Made by a program: the position numbers and the translations under genes
Assembly: GCA_012516665.1 (NCBI GenBank)
Contig: JAAYWN010000093.1
Location: 1-35,131, forward strand
Reading direction: 5' to 3'
Source: Erysipelotrichaceae bacterium
GTDB lineage: Bacteria; Bacillota_I; Bacilli_A; Erysipelotrichales; Erysipelotrichaceae
DNA length: 35,131 bases
Notes under the pieces: generated by a model
The model's input: the letters and a program-made list of their open reading frames with translations, nothing else
Told to the model about the DNA's origin: nothing
Databases searched by the model: none
Shown: piece by piece, positions 1 through 8,180 of the stretch
Position numbering within the stretch: the stretch's first letter is position 1
Layout: each line of letters begins with the position of its first letter

Positions 1-132
1 AACAGCAGGGTACACAAGATTCGTATCAACAGCTATATATAAAAATATAGCCGACAGAGAGGAGATACACCGCTTCACGCACAAGCGTGAAGGCAAACGT
101 CTGGTAGACGTTTGAGGGCTCTGCCCCGGGGT
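1..132 (+). mobile_element. Probable right end of an IS200/IS605-type (TnpB-type) element, partial
   Basis: Three hairpins follow each other closely: CTTCACGC/GCGTGAAG at 73-92, AAACGTCT/AGACGTTT at 95-113, and GGGC/GCCC at 116-126. They end in GGGGTAATTCAT, just before a truncated coding sequence begins. One frame is open from base 2 to a TGA at 113-115 and starts TAGYTRF; this could be the tail of a TnpB-like protein, but the piece is too short to prove it. IS200/IS605-family right ends are subterminally hairpinned, carry the 3' part of the omega RNA, and often end in GGGTAGTTCA-like sequence; that resemblance comes from family knowledge. The rest of the element would lie left of the window. 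Other structured repeats (a MITE, or another IS end) are possible. The right boundary, about 129-133, is estimated. Confidence 0.45.
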
Positions 133-355
133 AATTCATTGTTTCTATGAATCGAAAGATTTCGAGGATGCCATTCGTATTGCTGTGTCATTGGGAGGAG
201 ACAGTGATACGATTGCCGCAATTACAGGATCAATTGCAGAAGCATACTATGGCATTCCGAATTCATTGAGAATTCAGGCAGCGGGCTGTTTGGATACGGA
301 ATTGCTGAGAATAGTGAATCATTTTGAGGAAAAGTATCCATCAAAGACCCTATGA
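131..355 (+). pseudogene. C-terminal remnant of an ADP-ribosylglycohydrolase (DraG family)
   Basis: The frame from 131 to the TGA at 353-355 encodes about 74 residues. It includes SLGGDSDTIAAITGSIAEAYYG, trimmed here to its core GGDSDTIAAITG, which is the C-terminal metal-binding signature of ADP-ribosylglycohydrolases. These enzymes remove ADP-ribose from modified proteins or nucleic acids using a dinuclear Mg centre. There is no start codon in this piece, and an in-frame TGA sits at 113-115 in the hairpin-rich sequence upstream, so the N-terminal roughly 200 residues are missing here. The simplest reading is disruption by the element at 1-132. The ORF track misses it because it has no start codon. 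The stop codon lies one base before the parS site. Confidence 0.7.
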
Positions 356-356
356 T

Positions 357-372
357 TGTTTCACGTGAAACA
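357..372. promoter_or_regulatory. parS: parS centromere site (ParB/Spo0J binding)
   Basis: TGTTTCACGTGAAACA is a perfect 16-bp palindrome and matches the bacterial parS consensus TGTTNCACGTGAAACA at every defined base. ParB loads here, spreads as a CTP-dependent clamp, and recruits SMC; ParA then segregates the origin region. A matching ParB is encoded at 11315-12202. The site sits between the ADP-ribosylglycohydrolase remnant and the SRP RNA promoter. I saw no other full match in the window. Confidence 0.93.
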
Positions 373-390
373 ATCAAGGAATTTCATTGC

Positions 391-418
391 TTGCACCAGG
401 AGAAATATCCGATATAAT
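391..418 (+). promoter_or_regulatory. Promoter of the SRP RNA gene
   Basis: TTGCAC (391-396) and a perfect TATAAT (413-418) are separated by 16 bases. The expected transcription start, about 425, coincides with the 5' end of the SRP RNA terminal stem. Confidence 0.75.
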
Positions 419-422
419 ATGA

Positions 423-500
<78 letters not shown>

Positions 501-507
501 TATTTAT

Positions 508-1005
508 ATGAAAACACCTGAAGAATATATGAAAGCTGCGCTGAAAGAAGCGGAGAAGGCAAAACAGATCGATGAAGTGCCTGTGGGAGCCGTGGTTGTC
601 CAAAACGGCATTGTAATTGCAAAGGCGCACAATCTCAGAGAAAAGACGCAGCTGGCAAGCTCACATGCTGAACTGCTGGCAATTCAGAAAGCTTCAAAGA
701 AGCTAGGCACATGGTGCTTAGAGGACTGCGACCTTTATGTCACACTGGAACCATGCCTGATGTGCACTGGAGCCATTGAACTGTCCCGGATCCATGCACT
801 GTATTACGGCACATCCGATCCCAAAGGCGGTTCTGTAGATACACTGATCCAAGTAAAAAAAATACCGCATCTGAATACATATCCTAAGGAGATACATGCG
901 GGCGTCCTGCAGAAAGAATGCAGTGAAATACTGACTTCCTTTTTTCGAGAAAAAAGAAAAATAGCAAAACAAAAGAAAGTACTGGAAAAGGCTGAAAAAC
1001 GCTAG
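508..1005 (+). CDS. tadA: tRNA-specific adenosine deaminase
   Basis: TadA converts A34 of tRNA-Arg(ACG) to inosine, allowing one tRNA to decode three Arg codons. The protein has the cytidine/adenosine deaminase fold with the zinc and catalytic motif HAE (SSHAELLAI) and the PCxxC ligands (EPCLMCTGA). About 165 residues is normal for the family. I prefer ATG 508 (MKTPEEYMKAALKEAEKA), which aligns with the family N-terminus, over the GTG at 490, which lies inside the SRP RNA stem. No Shine-Dalgarno precedes 508, and the gene starts only about 10 nt after the RNA, so it may depend on readthrough from the ffs promoter. The tail is rich in Lys/Arg, as expected for tRNA contact. The last codons form one arm of a terminator. 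Confidence 0.95.
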   Translation: MKTPEEYMKAALKEAEKAKQIDEVPVGAVVVQNGIVIAKAHNLREKTQLASSHAELLAIQKASKKLGTWCLEDCDLYVTLEPCLMCTGAIELSRIHALYYGTSDPKGGSVDTLIQVKKIPHLNTYPKEIHAGVLQKECSEILTSFFREKRKIAKQKKVLEKAEKR

Positions 1006-1032
1006 ATTGATGCGTTTGAGACAGCCTTTTTT
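990..1032 (+). terminator. Terminator of tadA, overlapping the stop codon
   Basis: The outer stem GGCTG (990-994)/CAGCC (1022-1026) and inner stem AAACGC (997-1002)/GCGTTT (1012-1017) are followed by six T. The TAG stop of tadA lies in the loop. The T-run continues directly into the extended -10 element of dnaX. Confidence 0.7.
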
Positions 1033-1040
1033 GTTATAAT
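1032..1040 (+). promoter_or_regulatory. Extended -10 promoter for dnaX
   Basis: TGTTATAAT is a perfect extended -10 (TGnTATAAT). No good -35 is seen at the right spacing. The predicted start near 1047 leaves a leader of about 13 nt containing GGAG before the dnaX ATG. Confidence 0.65.
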
Positions 1041-1059
1041 AGGGATATTGGAGATGCCC

Positions 1060-2784
1060 ATGGCAAAATTAGCTTTATATCAAAAATATCGTTCCTCAAC
1101 TTTTGAAGAAGTTGTCGGACAGGAATACATTGTTCAATCGATAAAGAATGCAGTACATGAAAATAAAGTAGGTCATGCCTATCTTTTCTGCGGTCCGAGA
1201 GGAACGGGGAAGACGACCATGGCAAGACTGCTCGCAAAGGCAGTCAACTGTGAAACCCCCGAAAAAGCACCATGTGAGGAATGTGCCAACTGCATTGCAG
1301 CAAACAATGGGACACATCCGGATATCATTGAGATCAATGCGGCAAATGAAACACATGTAGAAGATATCCGCGATTTGATCGAACGATCCACCTTGGCTCC
1401 CATGCAGGGGAAATATAAAGTCTATATTATTGATGAGGTCCATCAGCTTTCCGGAGCTGCTTCCAGTGCATTGCTGAAGACATTGGAAGAACCGCCGGCA
1501 AATGTGATTTTTATCCTGGCAACAACAGATCCGCAGAAACTGCTGCCGACCATCATTTCGAGATGCCAGAGATATGATTTCACAAAGATCAAGACAGAGC
1601 AGATCAGGGACCATCTTTTGGCAATTGCTGAAAAAGAAAAAATTGAAATGGATCCTGAATCTGCAGAAATGATCGCTGTCATGGCAGATGGCGGAATGAG
1701 AGATGCACAATCGATCATGGATCAGTGTGCTTCGTACACAAATGATCATATAACTATTGAAGATATTGACCGTATTTATGGATTGACAACAGCAGAAGAA
1801 AAAGTCTCGCTGATCCAAGATATTGTCCAGGGCAAGATGGAAGCAGTGATACGAAGGATCCAATCCTATGAGGAACAGGGCATTGATCTGCCGCGATTTA
1901 CTGATGGGATGATCGATATATTGAAGGACTGCGTTGTATATCAGAATACAAAGAAACCTGATCTGCTGCGCACAGCTACAGAAGAGCAGGCAAAAAAGCT
2001 AGCAAAACTGACAGACAGCAGAACATGCATGCATGCCTCAGAAAAACTGATGGAAGCTAAACAGAGATTTAGGATCTCCGGCAATGCGGCTTCTGCGTTT
2101 GAGGTGACCTGCCTATCGCTGCTGACCGAAGGGACCAGTGCAGAAGAACAAGCAGAGCATGAAAAAACTGTACCTGCACCGATCAAGAAAGCAGTCACAG
2201 AACAGCCAGAAGCACCGGCAGAAGAAGAACCAGTGGCGCCAATCCCGCAAAGTGAAAAAATAGAAGCAGTGGCGGCGGAAGAAAAGAAAGAACCTGCATC
2301 AGAAATACCGGAAGGACATCCAATCATGCCGCTTTCTCAGGAGACGATCCTTGCCTTGCTGGTGCAGTGCAATAAAAAATCAAAAGTTGCAGATGAAAAT
2401 ACAATTGCGATGGTCAGATCTTATGGTGACTTGAAACATCGCAGATATACTTCTCTTTTGGAAGATGCAATGATTGGAGCGAGCGGAGAAGACTGTATTC
2501 TGCTGGTCGTACCGCAGGTCATTGCAAATCGCATCAATGAAGAAAAAATGAATCGCGAACTGTACTTCTTCATGAAAGATACAATGAAGACAGATAAGAT
2601 GCTGTATGCCGTCAATGAAGAAGATATGAAAGAAGCGGTAGTTCAGTTTGCATCGCTGATGAAGAAAAAAGAACTGCCGTCACCGATGAAGATTGAAAAG
2701 TATCAGCTTGAAGAAAAAGAGAAAGAAGATCCAGAAAAGAAGATCATGGAGCTTTTTGGCGCTGAAAACGTCACGGTAAAATAA
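1060..2784 (+). CDS. dnaX: DNA polymerase III subunit gamma/tau
   Basis: This is the clamp-loader ATPase of the replisome. The sequence shows Walker A GPRGTGKT at residues 45-52, a four-cysteine zinc module (C64, C72, C75, C78), Walker B-type DEVH at 125-128, and the SRC arginine-finger motif near 167-169. These are followed by the lid and collar domains. An Ala/Glu/Pro-rich linker (about 345-410) leads to a C-terminal tau-like region, giving about 574 residues. I chose ATG 1060 (MAKLALYQKYR) because GGAG at 1050-1053 is correctly spaced and it aligns with other DnaX N-termini; the ORF track extends to TTG 1048. It is followed at 9 nt by ybaB and then recR, the widespread Firmicute dnaX-ybaB-recR order. 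No clear programmed frameshift site was identified. Confidence 0.97.
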   Translation: MAKLALYQKYRSSTFEEVVGQEYIVQSIKNAVHENKVGHAYLFCGPRGTGKTTMARLLAKAVNCETPEKAPCEECANCIAANNGTHPDIIEINAANETHVEDIRDLIERSTLAPMQGKYKVYIIDEVHQLSGAASSALLKTLEEPPANVIFILATTDPQKLLPTIISRCQRYDFTKIKTEQIRDHLLAIAEKEKIEMDPESAEMIAVMADGGMRDAQSIMDQCASYTNDHITIEDIDRIYGLTTAEEKVSLIQDIVQGKMEAVIRRIQSYEEQGIDLPRFTDGMIDILKDCVVYQNTKKPDLLRTATEEQAKKLAKLTDSRTCMHASEKLMEAKQRFRISGNAASAFEVTCLSLLTEGTSAEEQAEHEKTVPAPIKKAVTEQPEAPAEEEPVAPIPQSEKIEAVAAEEKKEPASEIPEGHPIMPLSQETILALLVQCNKKSKVADENTIAMVRSYGDLKHRRYTSLLEDAMIGASGEDCILLVVPQVIANRINEEKMNRELYFFMKDTMKTDKMLYAVNEEDMKEAVVQFASLMKKKELPSPMKIEKYQLEEKEKEDPEKKIMELFGAENVTVK

Positions 2785-2793
2785 GGAGGAATT

Positions 2794-3087
2794 ATGGACT
2801 TAAATGCTTTGATGCAGCAGGCAAAACAAATGCAGGAAGATCTGAAAAAAACACAGACTGAATTGGGAAATAAGATCTATGAGGGTTCATCCAATGGACT
2901 TGTGATCAAGATGAATGGTAAAAACGAAGTGCAGGAAGTAAATATTCCCCAGGAATTAATGGAGGATAAAGATATGCTACAGGACGTGCTCCTGATTGCC
3001 TTCAACAACGCAGCTGATGCGGTCAATGAAGATCGCCAGAATAAGATTGGTGAAACTGCAAAGGGATTGAACATCCCAGGGATGTAA
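2794..3087 (+). CDS. ybaB: Nucleoid-associated protein, YbaB/EbfC family
   Basis: This is a 97-residue DNA-binding protein that acts as a tweezer-like dimer. The N-terminus LNALMQQAKQMQEDLKKTQ is the typical long amphipathic helix, followed by a beta-hairpin core containing VIKMNGKNEVQEVNI and a C-terminal helix ending in GLNIPGM, which matches the family ending. AAGGAGG-like sequence lies just before the ATG. It sits between dnaX and recR, as in many bacteria, and is cotranscribed with them. The family is tied to nucleoid organisation and gene regulation; a direct role with RecR is inferred only from context. Confidence 0.95.
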   Translation: MDLNALMQQAKQMQEDLKKTQTELGNKIYEGSSNGLVIKMNGKNEVQEVNIPQELMEDKDMLQDVLLIAFNNAADAVNEDRQNKIGETAKGLNIPGM

Positions 3088-3090
3088 TTC

Positions 3091-3696
3091 ATGTACCCAC
3101 AGAGCCTGCAGGTATTGATTGAACGATTCCGGCAGCTTCCGGGCGTTGGCGAAAAGACAGCAGAGCGCTATGCACTGTCTGTCGTTGACATGAGCCAAGA
3201 AGATGCGGAACAGATTGTTCAGGCAATCATGGATGTAAAAAAGAAACTGACGTACTGCCGTACATGCGGCAATCTGACAGAGCAGGAAGAATGTGAGATC
3301 TGTGCAGATCCGCAGAGAGATCATAAGCAGATCTTTGTTGTTCAGTCAGCGAAAGATGTATTGGCCATGGAAAAAACAGGAGAATACCATGGCGTCTATC
3401 ATGTCCTGAATGGACTGATCTCCGCTTCCAAAGGAATCATGCCGGAGGATCTGACTATAGATGCATTGGTAAAGCGCGGGAAAGATGCTTCTGAAATCAT
3501 TCTCGCAACAAATACAACAATGGATGGTGAAACTACGGCGATGTATTTGGACAAGCTTTTAACGGAACAATGTCCCAATGTATTGATAACACGGATTGCA
3601 CATGGTCTTCCATTCGGTGGGATGCTGGACTACGCTGATGAAATGACTTTAGCTCACGCTCTGTCTGATCGCAGGACAATGGGCTCAAAAGAATAG
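3091..3696 (+). CDS. recR: Recombination mediator protein RecR
   Basis: RecR works with RecO (and RecF) to load RecA on SSB-coated single-strand gaps. The sequence shows the N-terminal helix-hairpin-helix (RQLPGVGEKTAERYAL), a C4 zinc finger (CRTCGNLTEQEECEIC), a Toprim domain starting at IFVVQSAKDVLAMEKTGEY, and the C-terminal RIAHGLPFGGMLDYADEMTL tail. Its 201 residues match the family length. It lies 3 nt after ybaB with a weak ribosome binding site, which suggests translational coupling. No unusual features were seen. Confidence 0.97.
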   Translation: MYPQSLQVLIERFRQLPGVGEKTAERYALSVVDMSQEDAEQIVQAIMDVKKKLTYCRTCGNLTEQEECEICADPQRDHKQIFVVQSAKDVLAMEKTGEYHGVYHVLNGLISASKGIMPEDLTIDALVKRGKDASEIILATNTTMDGETTAMYLDKLLTEQCPNVLITRIAHGLPFGGMLDYADEMTLAHALSDRRTMGSKE

Positions 3697-3717
3697 AAAA
3701 CGGGGAGGATGATCCAT

Positions 3718-5385
3718 ATGAATGATGATTTAAAGATTGCACAGGCCGCATCGCTCGAAGACATCTATGTCATTGCCGAAAAAGCAGGTATCGCGAAACA
3801 GTATCTGGAACCTTACGGAACAGATAAAGCAAAGATCAATCCCGCATTCACTGAAACAGTCAAGAACAACAAAGATGGCAAACTGATCCTCGTTACAGCA
3901 ATTACGCCTACCAAAGCCGGTGAAGGAAAATCAACAACAACGATCGGTCTTGCGGATGGATTGCAGAAGATTGGAAAGAAAGTCATGGCATGTCTGAGAG
4001 AACCATCATTAGGACCGGTCTTTGGCTTAAAGGGCGGTGCTACAGGCGGTGGATATGCTCAGGTCGTTCCGATGGAATCAATCAATCTTCATTTCACCGG
4101 AGACATGCATGCCATCACCAGTGCCAACAATCTGATTGCTGCGATGCTGGATAACAGCATCTATCAGGGCAATCTTCTGAATATAGATCCAGACAATGTT
4201 GTCTGGAAGAGATGCATGGATATGAATGATCGTACCATGCGCGATATCACGATTGCACAGGATAAAAAGACCAATGGCGTTGAAAGAAAAGATCATTTTG
4301 TTATTACTGTTGCTACAGAAGTGATGGCTATTCTATGCCTGGCCAAAGACATCAAGGATTTTGAAGCACGTATTTCTAGATGCATTGTTGCTTATACGAA
4401 AGATGGCAAACCAGTTACAGTGAAGGATATTGGCGCAGCCGGAGCGGCCACGGTCGTTATGAAAGAAGCCATCAAACCGAACTTAGTACAGACATTGGAG
4501 CATACGCCTGTCTTTATTCATGGCGGGCCATTCGCAAATATTGCGCATGGATGCAATTCAGTGATTGCAACAAAACTGGCATTGAAACTAGCCGACTATG
4601 TTGTTACGGAAGCAGGCTTCGGCGCGGATCTTGGAGCAGAGAAGTTCTTGGATATTAAATGCAGAAGTGCAAATATCAAACCGAGCGCGGTTGTGATCGT
4701 TGCGACCGTACGTGCATTGAAGATGCATGGCGGGGTCGATACAGATGCATTGACCGAAGAAAATATAGACGCTGTTCTGAAGGGTACAGAAAATCTGCAG
4801 AAACATATTGAATCGATCCAGGCTTTCGGTGTTCCTTATGTTGTAGCAGTCAATAAGTTCTCTAAAGATACAGAAGCAGAAGTATCTGCTCTTCTGAATT
4901 GGTGCAGAGAGAATCATCATCCAGTTGCGGAAGCAGACGGTTGGGCCAAAGGCGGAGAAGGCATGATTGATCTTGCCAATCTGACAGTTGCGACATGTGA
5001 AAAAGAAAATCATTATGCACCGATCTATGATGTCAATGAATCCATTGAAGAGAAGATCAACAAGATTGCAAAGATCGTCTATGGTGCAAAGGATGTTGAA
5101 TTCTCACCGGAAGCAGAAGAAAAGATCAAAGAATTTGCTGAATACGGCTGGGATAAGCTTCCTGTATGTATGGCAAAGACACAGAATTCAATTACAGATG
5201 ATGCAAAGCTGAAGGGAAGACCTGTTGGGTTTACCATTCATGTTAAAGATCTCAGTATTTCCAATGGGGCTGGATTTGTTGTGGCATATACAGGAAATAT
5301 TCTGACCATGCCGGGACTGCCAAAGATCCCAGCGGCAGTGAATATGGGAATTGATGAAAACGGAGAGACGTACGGTCTGTTCTAA
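3718..5385 (+). CDS. fhs: Formate-tetrahydrofolate ligase
   Basis: Fhs makes 10-formyl-THF from formate, ATP and THF, feeding one-carbon units to purine and fMet synthesis; it is characteristic of anaerobic and fermentative Firmicutes. The P-loop TPTKAGEGKSTTTIGLADGL is near residues 65-85, followed by the LREPSLGPVFGLKGGATGGG signature. The protein ends in the conserved IDENGETYGLF. The best start is ATG 3718 (MNDDLKIAQ), nine bases after GGGGAGG; the ORF-track ATG at 3709 directly abuts that Shine-Dalgarno. About 555 residues is full length. It follows recR by about 20 nt and probably belongs to the same transcript. I saw no THF riboswitch in the short gap. Confidence 0.97.
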   Translation: MNDDLKIAQAASLEDIYVIAEKAGIAKQYLEPYGTDKAKINPAFTETVKNNKDGKLILVTAITPTKAGEGKSTTTIGLADGLQKIGKKVMACLREPSLGPVFGLKGGATGGGYAQVVPMESINLHFTGDMHAITSANNLIAAMLDNSIYQGNLLNIDPDNVVWKRCMDMNDRTMRDITIAQDKKTNGVERKDHFVITVATEVMAILCLAKDIKDFEARISRCIVAYTKDGKPVTVKDIGAAGAATVVMKEAIKPNLVQTLEHTPVFIHGGPFANIAHGCNSVIATKLALKLADYVVTEAGFGADLGAEKFLDIKCRSANIKPSAVVIVATVRALKMHGGVDTDALTEENIDAVLKGTENLQKHIESIQAFGVPYVVAVNKFSKDTEAEVSALLNWCRENHHPVAEADGWAKGGEGMIDLANLTVATCEKENHYAPIYDVNESIEEKINKIAKIVYGAKDVEFSPEAEEKIKEFAEYGWDKLPVCMAKTQNSITDDAKLKGRPVGFTIHVKDLSISNGAGFVVAYTGNILTMPGLPKIPAAVNMGIDENGETYGLF

Positions 5386-5398
5386 AAGAAGGTAGACA

Positions 5399-6304
5399 AT
5401 GAGCTCAATTGCGTATGTGACAGATGAAGAGATGCTGGAATATCATCGCCTGTGCAGAAATCGCACAATGCTTTTCTGGCGCCTTGCCAGCAGAAGAAAG
5501 ATTGCAGACTTCCGTAAAGGAGATCTGCTGTTCTTCTTTGCCCGGCCATCGCATTCACGCAAGAAGGCCCTGATTGGCTATGCACATTATGATTCTACGA
5601 TCCGTCTTTCTTTAAAGCAGATGTGGGAGAAATATGGCCCTGAGACGGGCTATGATTCCAAACAGCGTCTTCATGATGCTATTGATCGCGCCGCAAAGGG
5701 CGAGATTCCATCTGTGATGAGATGTCTTTATCTGAAAGATGTTGTTTTCTTTCTTTCACCGATCTATCCCGAAGAAGTAGGTCTGTCTATACAGAACAAT
5801 TTAGAGAGTTATACTTATTTGGACCGCAATGATCCAAGAGTGACGGTCAGGATCCTGCAGACAGCAGCGAAGCATGGCATCGATCTTTGGAGCGCAGATG
5901 CCGAACGTACACCGGATGAGATATTCCGCAATGATGAAACAAGACATCAGCTTGCGGTCATCCATAGTGATATGGGCAAAGAATCAGGATCGCAGCAGGA
6001 GAGGACGCGGGCCCATCGCCTATCGCAGATGCAGCGTGAACAGGATGAATGGGAAAGCATCCGAGGATCAGAAACGGACTGTCTGAAAATGACAGCGCAT
6101 CAGATCATGATTGCCATACCGCTTGCGGTACAGGCAAATGACCGTGACGCAAGAATAAGAGAATTATTCGGCAGAATGAGCCTGTATCGGCTCTGTGCCA
6201 AGAAACAGAAGGTAGACCGTCCTATCTCATTCGAGGTCCTGATGGATCGAGAGATCGACGGATTGAAGGAATTGGTGGAAGATTTTAATAATGAAGAATT
6301 ATGA
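5399..6304 (+). CDS. Uncharacterised protein, possible PUA/EVE-like N-terminal domain
   Basis: I do not recognise a named family. The 301-residue protein is soluble, with no signal peptide or membrane segment. Residues 38-70 (RKGDLLFFFARP, then KKALIGYAHYD) have the small-barrel rhythm of PUA/ASCH/EVE domains, which bind modified bases or RNA; this is inference only. A second conserved-looking block is VVFFLSPIYPEEVGLSIQNN near residues 115-135. The C-terminal half is helical and charged, with an Arg/Gln/Glu-rich linker (about 195-220). The gene is 13 nt after fhs, and its 3' end overlaps mnmG by 14 bases, indicating cotranscription and coupling to a tRNA-modification gene. Confidence 0.85.
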   Translation: MSSIAYVTDEEMLEYHRLCRNRTMLFWRLASRRKIADFRKGDLLFFFARPSHSRKKALIGYAHYDSTIRLSLKQMWEKYGPETGYDSKQRLHDAIDRAAKGEIPSVMRCLYLKDVVFFLSPIYPEEVGLSIQNNLESYTYLDRNDPRVTVRILQTAAKHGIDLWSADAERTPDEIFRNDETRHQLAVIHSDMGKESGSQQERTRAHRLSQMQREQDEWESIRGSETDCLKMTAHQIMIAIPLAVQANDRDARIRELFGRMSLYRLCAKKQKVDRPISFEVLMDREIDGLKELVEDFNNEEL

Positions 6305-8180
6305 CATTATCGTTATTGGCGGCGGACATGCAGGCATAGAAGCGGCATTGGCTGCAGCCAGGCTCCATAAAAGAACATTGCTGCTGAGCTTGTCGATCGA
6401 TAACATCGGCAAGATGCCATGCAACCCAAGTGTCGGAGGCCCAGCCAAAGGAATCGTTGTAAGAGAGATCGATGCTTTGGGCGGACAGATGCCGGTAACG
6501 GCTGATCGCACGGCACTGCAGTTCAAAATGCTGAACAGTGCTAAAGGCCCAGGAGTCAGAGCACTGCGGGTACAGTCCGATAAGATTGCATATAAAAAAA
6601 TGATGCAGGAAGTCTGTCTCCACCAGGAGAATCTGACGGTGAAAGCTGGCATGGCTGTTGAAATCAATGCCGAGAATCAGAAGATTACCGGCGTAACATT
6701 AAAAGATGGCTCTTTCATATCCTGTGAGATCGTGATCCTGACGACTGGAACCTATATGGCCGGTGTCAACATGATCTCCAGCGAAGTGAAGATGGGCGGA
6801 CCGGATATGGAAGAAACAACCAATGATCTTTCCGCTTCCCTGCGTCGCTTAGGCATAGAAACAATGCGCCTGAAAACCGGCACACCGCCGCGTGTACTGA
6901 CTTCATCGATCGATTTTGCAAAGACATCCTATGAACCGGGAACAGATGAATTTCTGCGCTTTTCGGAAACAACAAAAAGAGAAGATATTTGGTCCTTTAA
7001 AGATCAGGTGCCATGCTATCTGACATATACAACGCCACGAACACATGAGATCATTCTTTCCAATCTGCAGAAATCTTCGATGTATTCAGGTGTCGTGAAG
7101 GGTGTTGGCCCGCGCTACTGTCCATCGATAGAAGACAAGCTTGTTCGTTTTAAAGATAAGCCAAGGCATTTATTATTCCTTGAACCAGAGTCTTTATCCA
7201 TGGATACGACTTATGTTCAGGGCTTCAGCACATCGCTGCCAAGAGATATCCAGGAACAGATGATCCATACACTGCCTGGTTTTGAACACTGTATTGTAAA
7301 AAAATATGCATATGCGATTGAATATGATGCAATAGATCCGATCCAGATGAAACCAACATTTGAATCTAAGATCATAGAAAATCTATTTACAGCAGGTCAG
7401 GTCAACTGTACTTCCGGCTATGAAGAAGCTGCGGGTCAAGGCATTATGGCTGGTATCAATGCTTCGCTGAAACTGGAGGGAAGAGAACCTCTTGTCTTTG
7501 GCAGAGATGAATCTTATATTGGTGTATTAGTTGATGATCTGACGACCAAAGGAACTAAGGAGCCATACCGTCTACTGACCAGCAGAGCAGAATTCCGCCT
7601 TCTGCTGCGCCATGACAACGCGGAAGAAAGACTGATTGAAAAAGGAAGATACTGCGGGCTTATTGATGATAAGAGGTATGCAGCTTTTGAAGCAAAGGAA
7701 AAGAAACTGCAGGAAACAGAGTCATCCTTAAAAGATACACTGTTTGAACTGGATGATCCAAAGGTCAAAGCCTATCTGGAAGCAGTTGGATATACGGAAA
7801 CAGAGCATAAAGGAGTAAGCGGCAGCGATCTGGTAAAACGTCCGAAGGTAGAGACAGAAAAATTAATGGCTGCTAAGGATATTGCCGTAGATCATGATCT
7901 GGCAAAAAAAGCAGATATCGATATCAAATACGAAGGATATATCAATAAACAGAGAAGAGAAGCAGAAAAGCTCCAGGCAATGGAAGCACAGAAGCTTGGT
8001 GTTGATTTCAATTATGATGAGATCGACAACTTATCGATCGAAGGCAGACAGAAGCTGGTTAAATTCAAGCCAGCGACCATGGGACAGGCATCCAGGATCT
8101 CAGGCGTAAATCCAGCAGATCTGGCAGTGCTGGCCATTTCAATCAAACAGGGAAAAGGGAGAAAATATGAACTACAATGA
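6291..8180 (+). CDS. mnmG: tRNA uridine-5-carboxymethylaminomethyl modification enzyme MnmG (GidA)
   Basis: MnmG is an FAD-dependent enzyme that, with MnmE, installs cmnm5 at U34 of tRNAs reading NNA/NNG codons. The N-terminal dinucleotide-binding motif is IIVIGGGHAGIEAALAAARL, followed by the family signature MPCNPSVGGPAKGIVVREID. Further motifs are KTGTPPR and GQVNCTSGYEEAAGQG. The C-terminal helical domain, which contacts MnmE and tRNA, ends in PADLAVLAISIKQGKGRK. The 629 residues are full length. The start overlaps the end of the upstream unknown gene, and the last bases overlap the next gene (8167). Its partner mnmE is at 27103 in this same window, about 19 kb away rather than adjacent. 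Confidence 0.98.
   Translation: MKNYDIIVIGGGHAGIEAALAAARLHKRTLLLSLSIDNIGKMPCNPSVGGPAKGIVVREIDALGGQMPVTADRTALQFKMLNSAKGPGVRALRVQSDKIAYKKMMQEVCLHQENLTVKAGMAVEINAENQKITGVTLKDGSFISCEIVILTTGTYMAGVNMISSEVKMGGPDMEETTNDLSASLRRLGIETMRLKTGTPPRVLTSSIDFAKTSYEPGTDEFLRFSETTKREDIWSFKDQVPCYLTYTTPRTHEIILSNLQKSSMYSGVVKGVGPRYCPSIEDKLVRFKDKPRHLLFLEPESLSMDTTYVQGFSTSLPRDIQEQMIHTLPGFEHCIVKKYAYAIEYDAIDPIQMKPTFESKIIENLFTAGQVNCTSGYEEAAGQGIMAGINASLKLEGREPLVFGRDESYIGVLVDDLTTKGTKEPYRLLTSRAEFRLLLRHDNAEERLIEKGRYCGLIDDKRYAAFEAKEKKLQETESSLKDTLFELDDPKVKAYLEAVGYTETEHKGVSGSDLVKRPKVETEKLMAAKDIAVDHDLAKKADIDIKYEGYINKQRREAEKLQAMEAQKLGVDFNYDEIDNLSIEGRQKLVKFKPATMGQASRISGVNPADLAVLAISIKQGKGRKYELQ

Noticed and set aside
1096-1863. Reverse-strand ORF of 255 aa inside dnaX
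   Set aside because: It is an antisense shadow of a well-supported dnaX frame, Cys/His/Phe-rich with no family motif. The same reasoning removes the other reverse ORFs inside core genes (for example 17287-18084 and 21589-22173).
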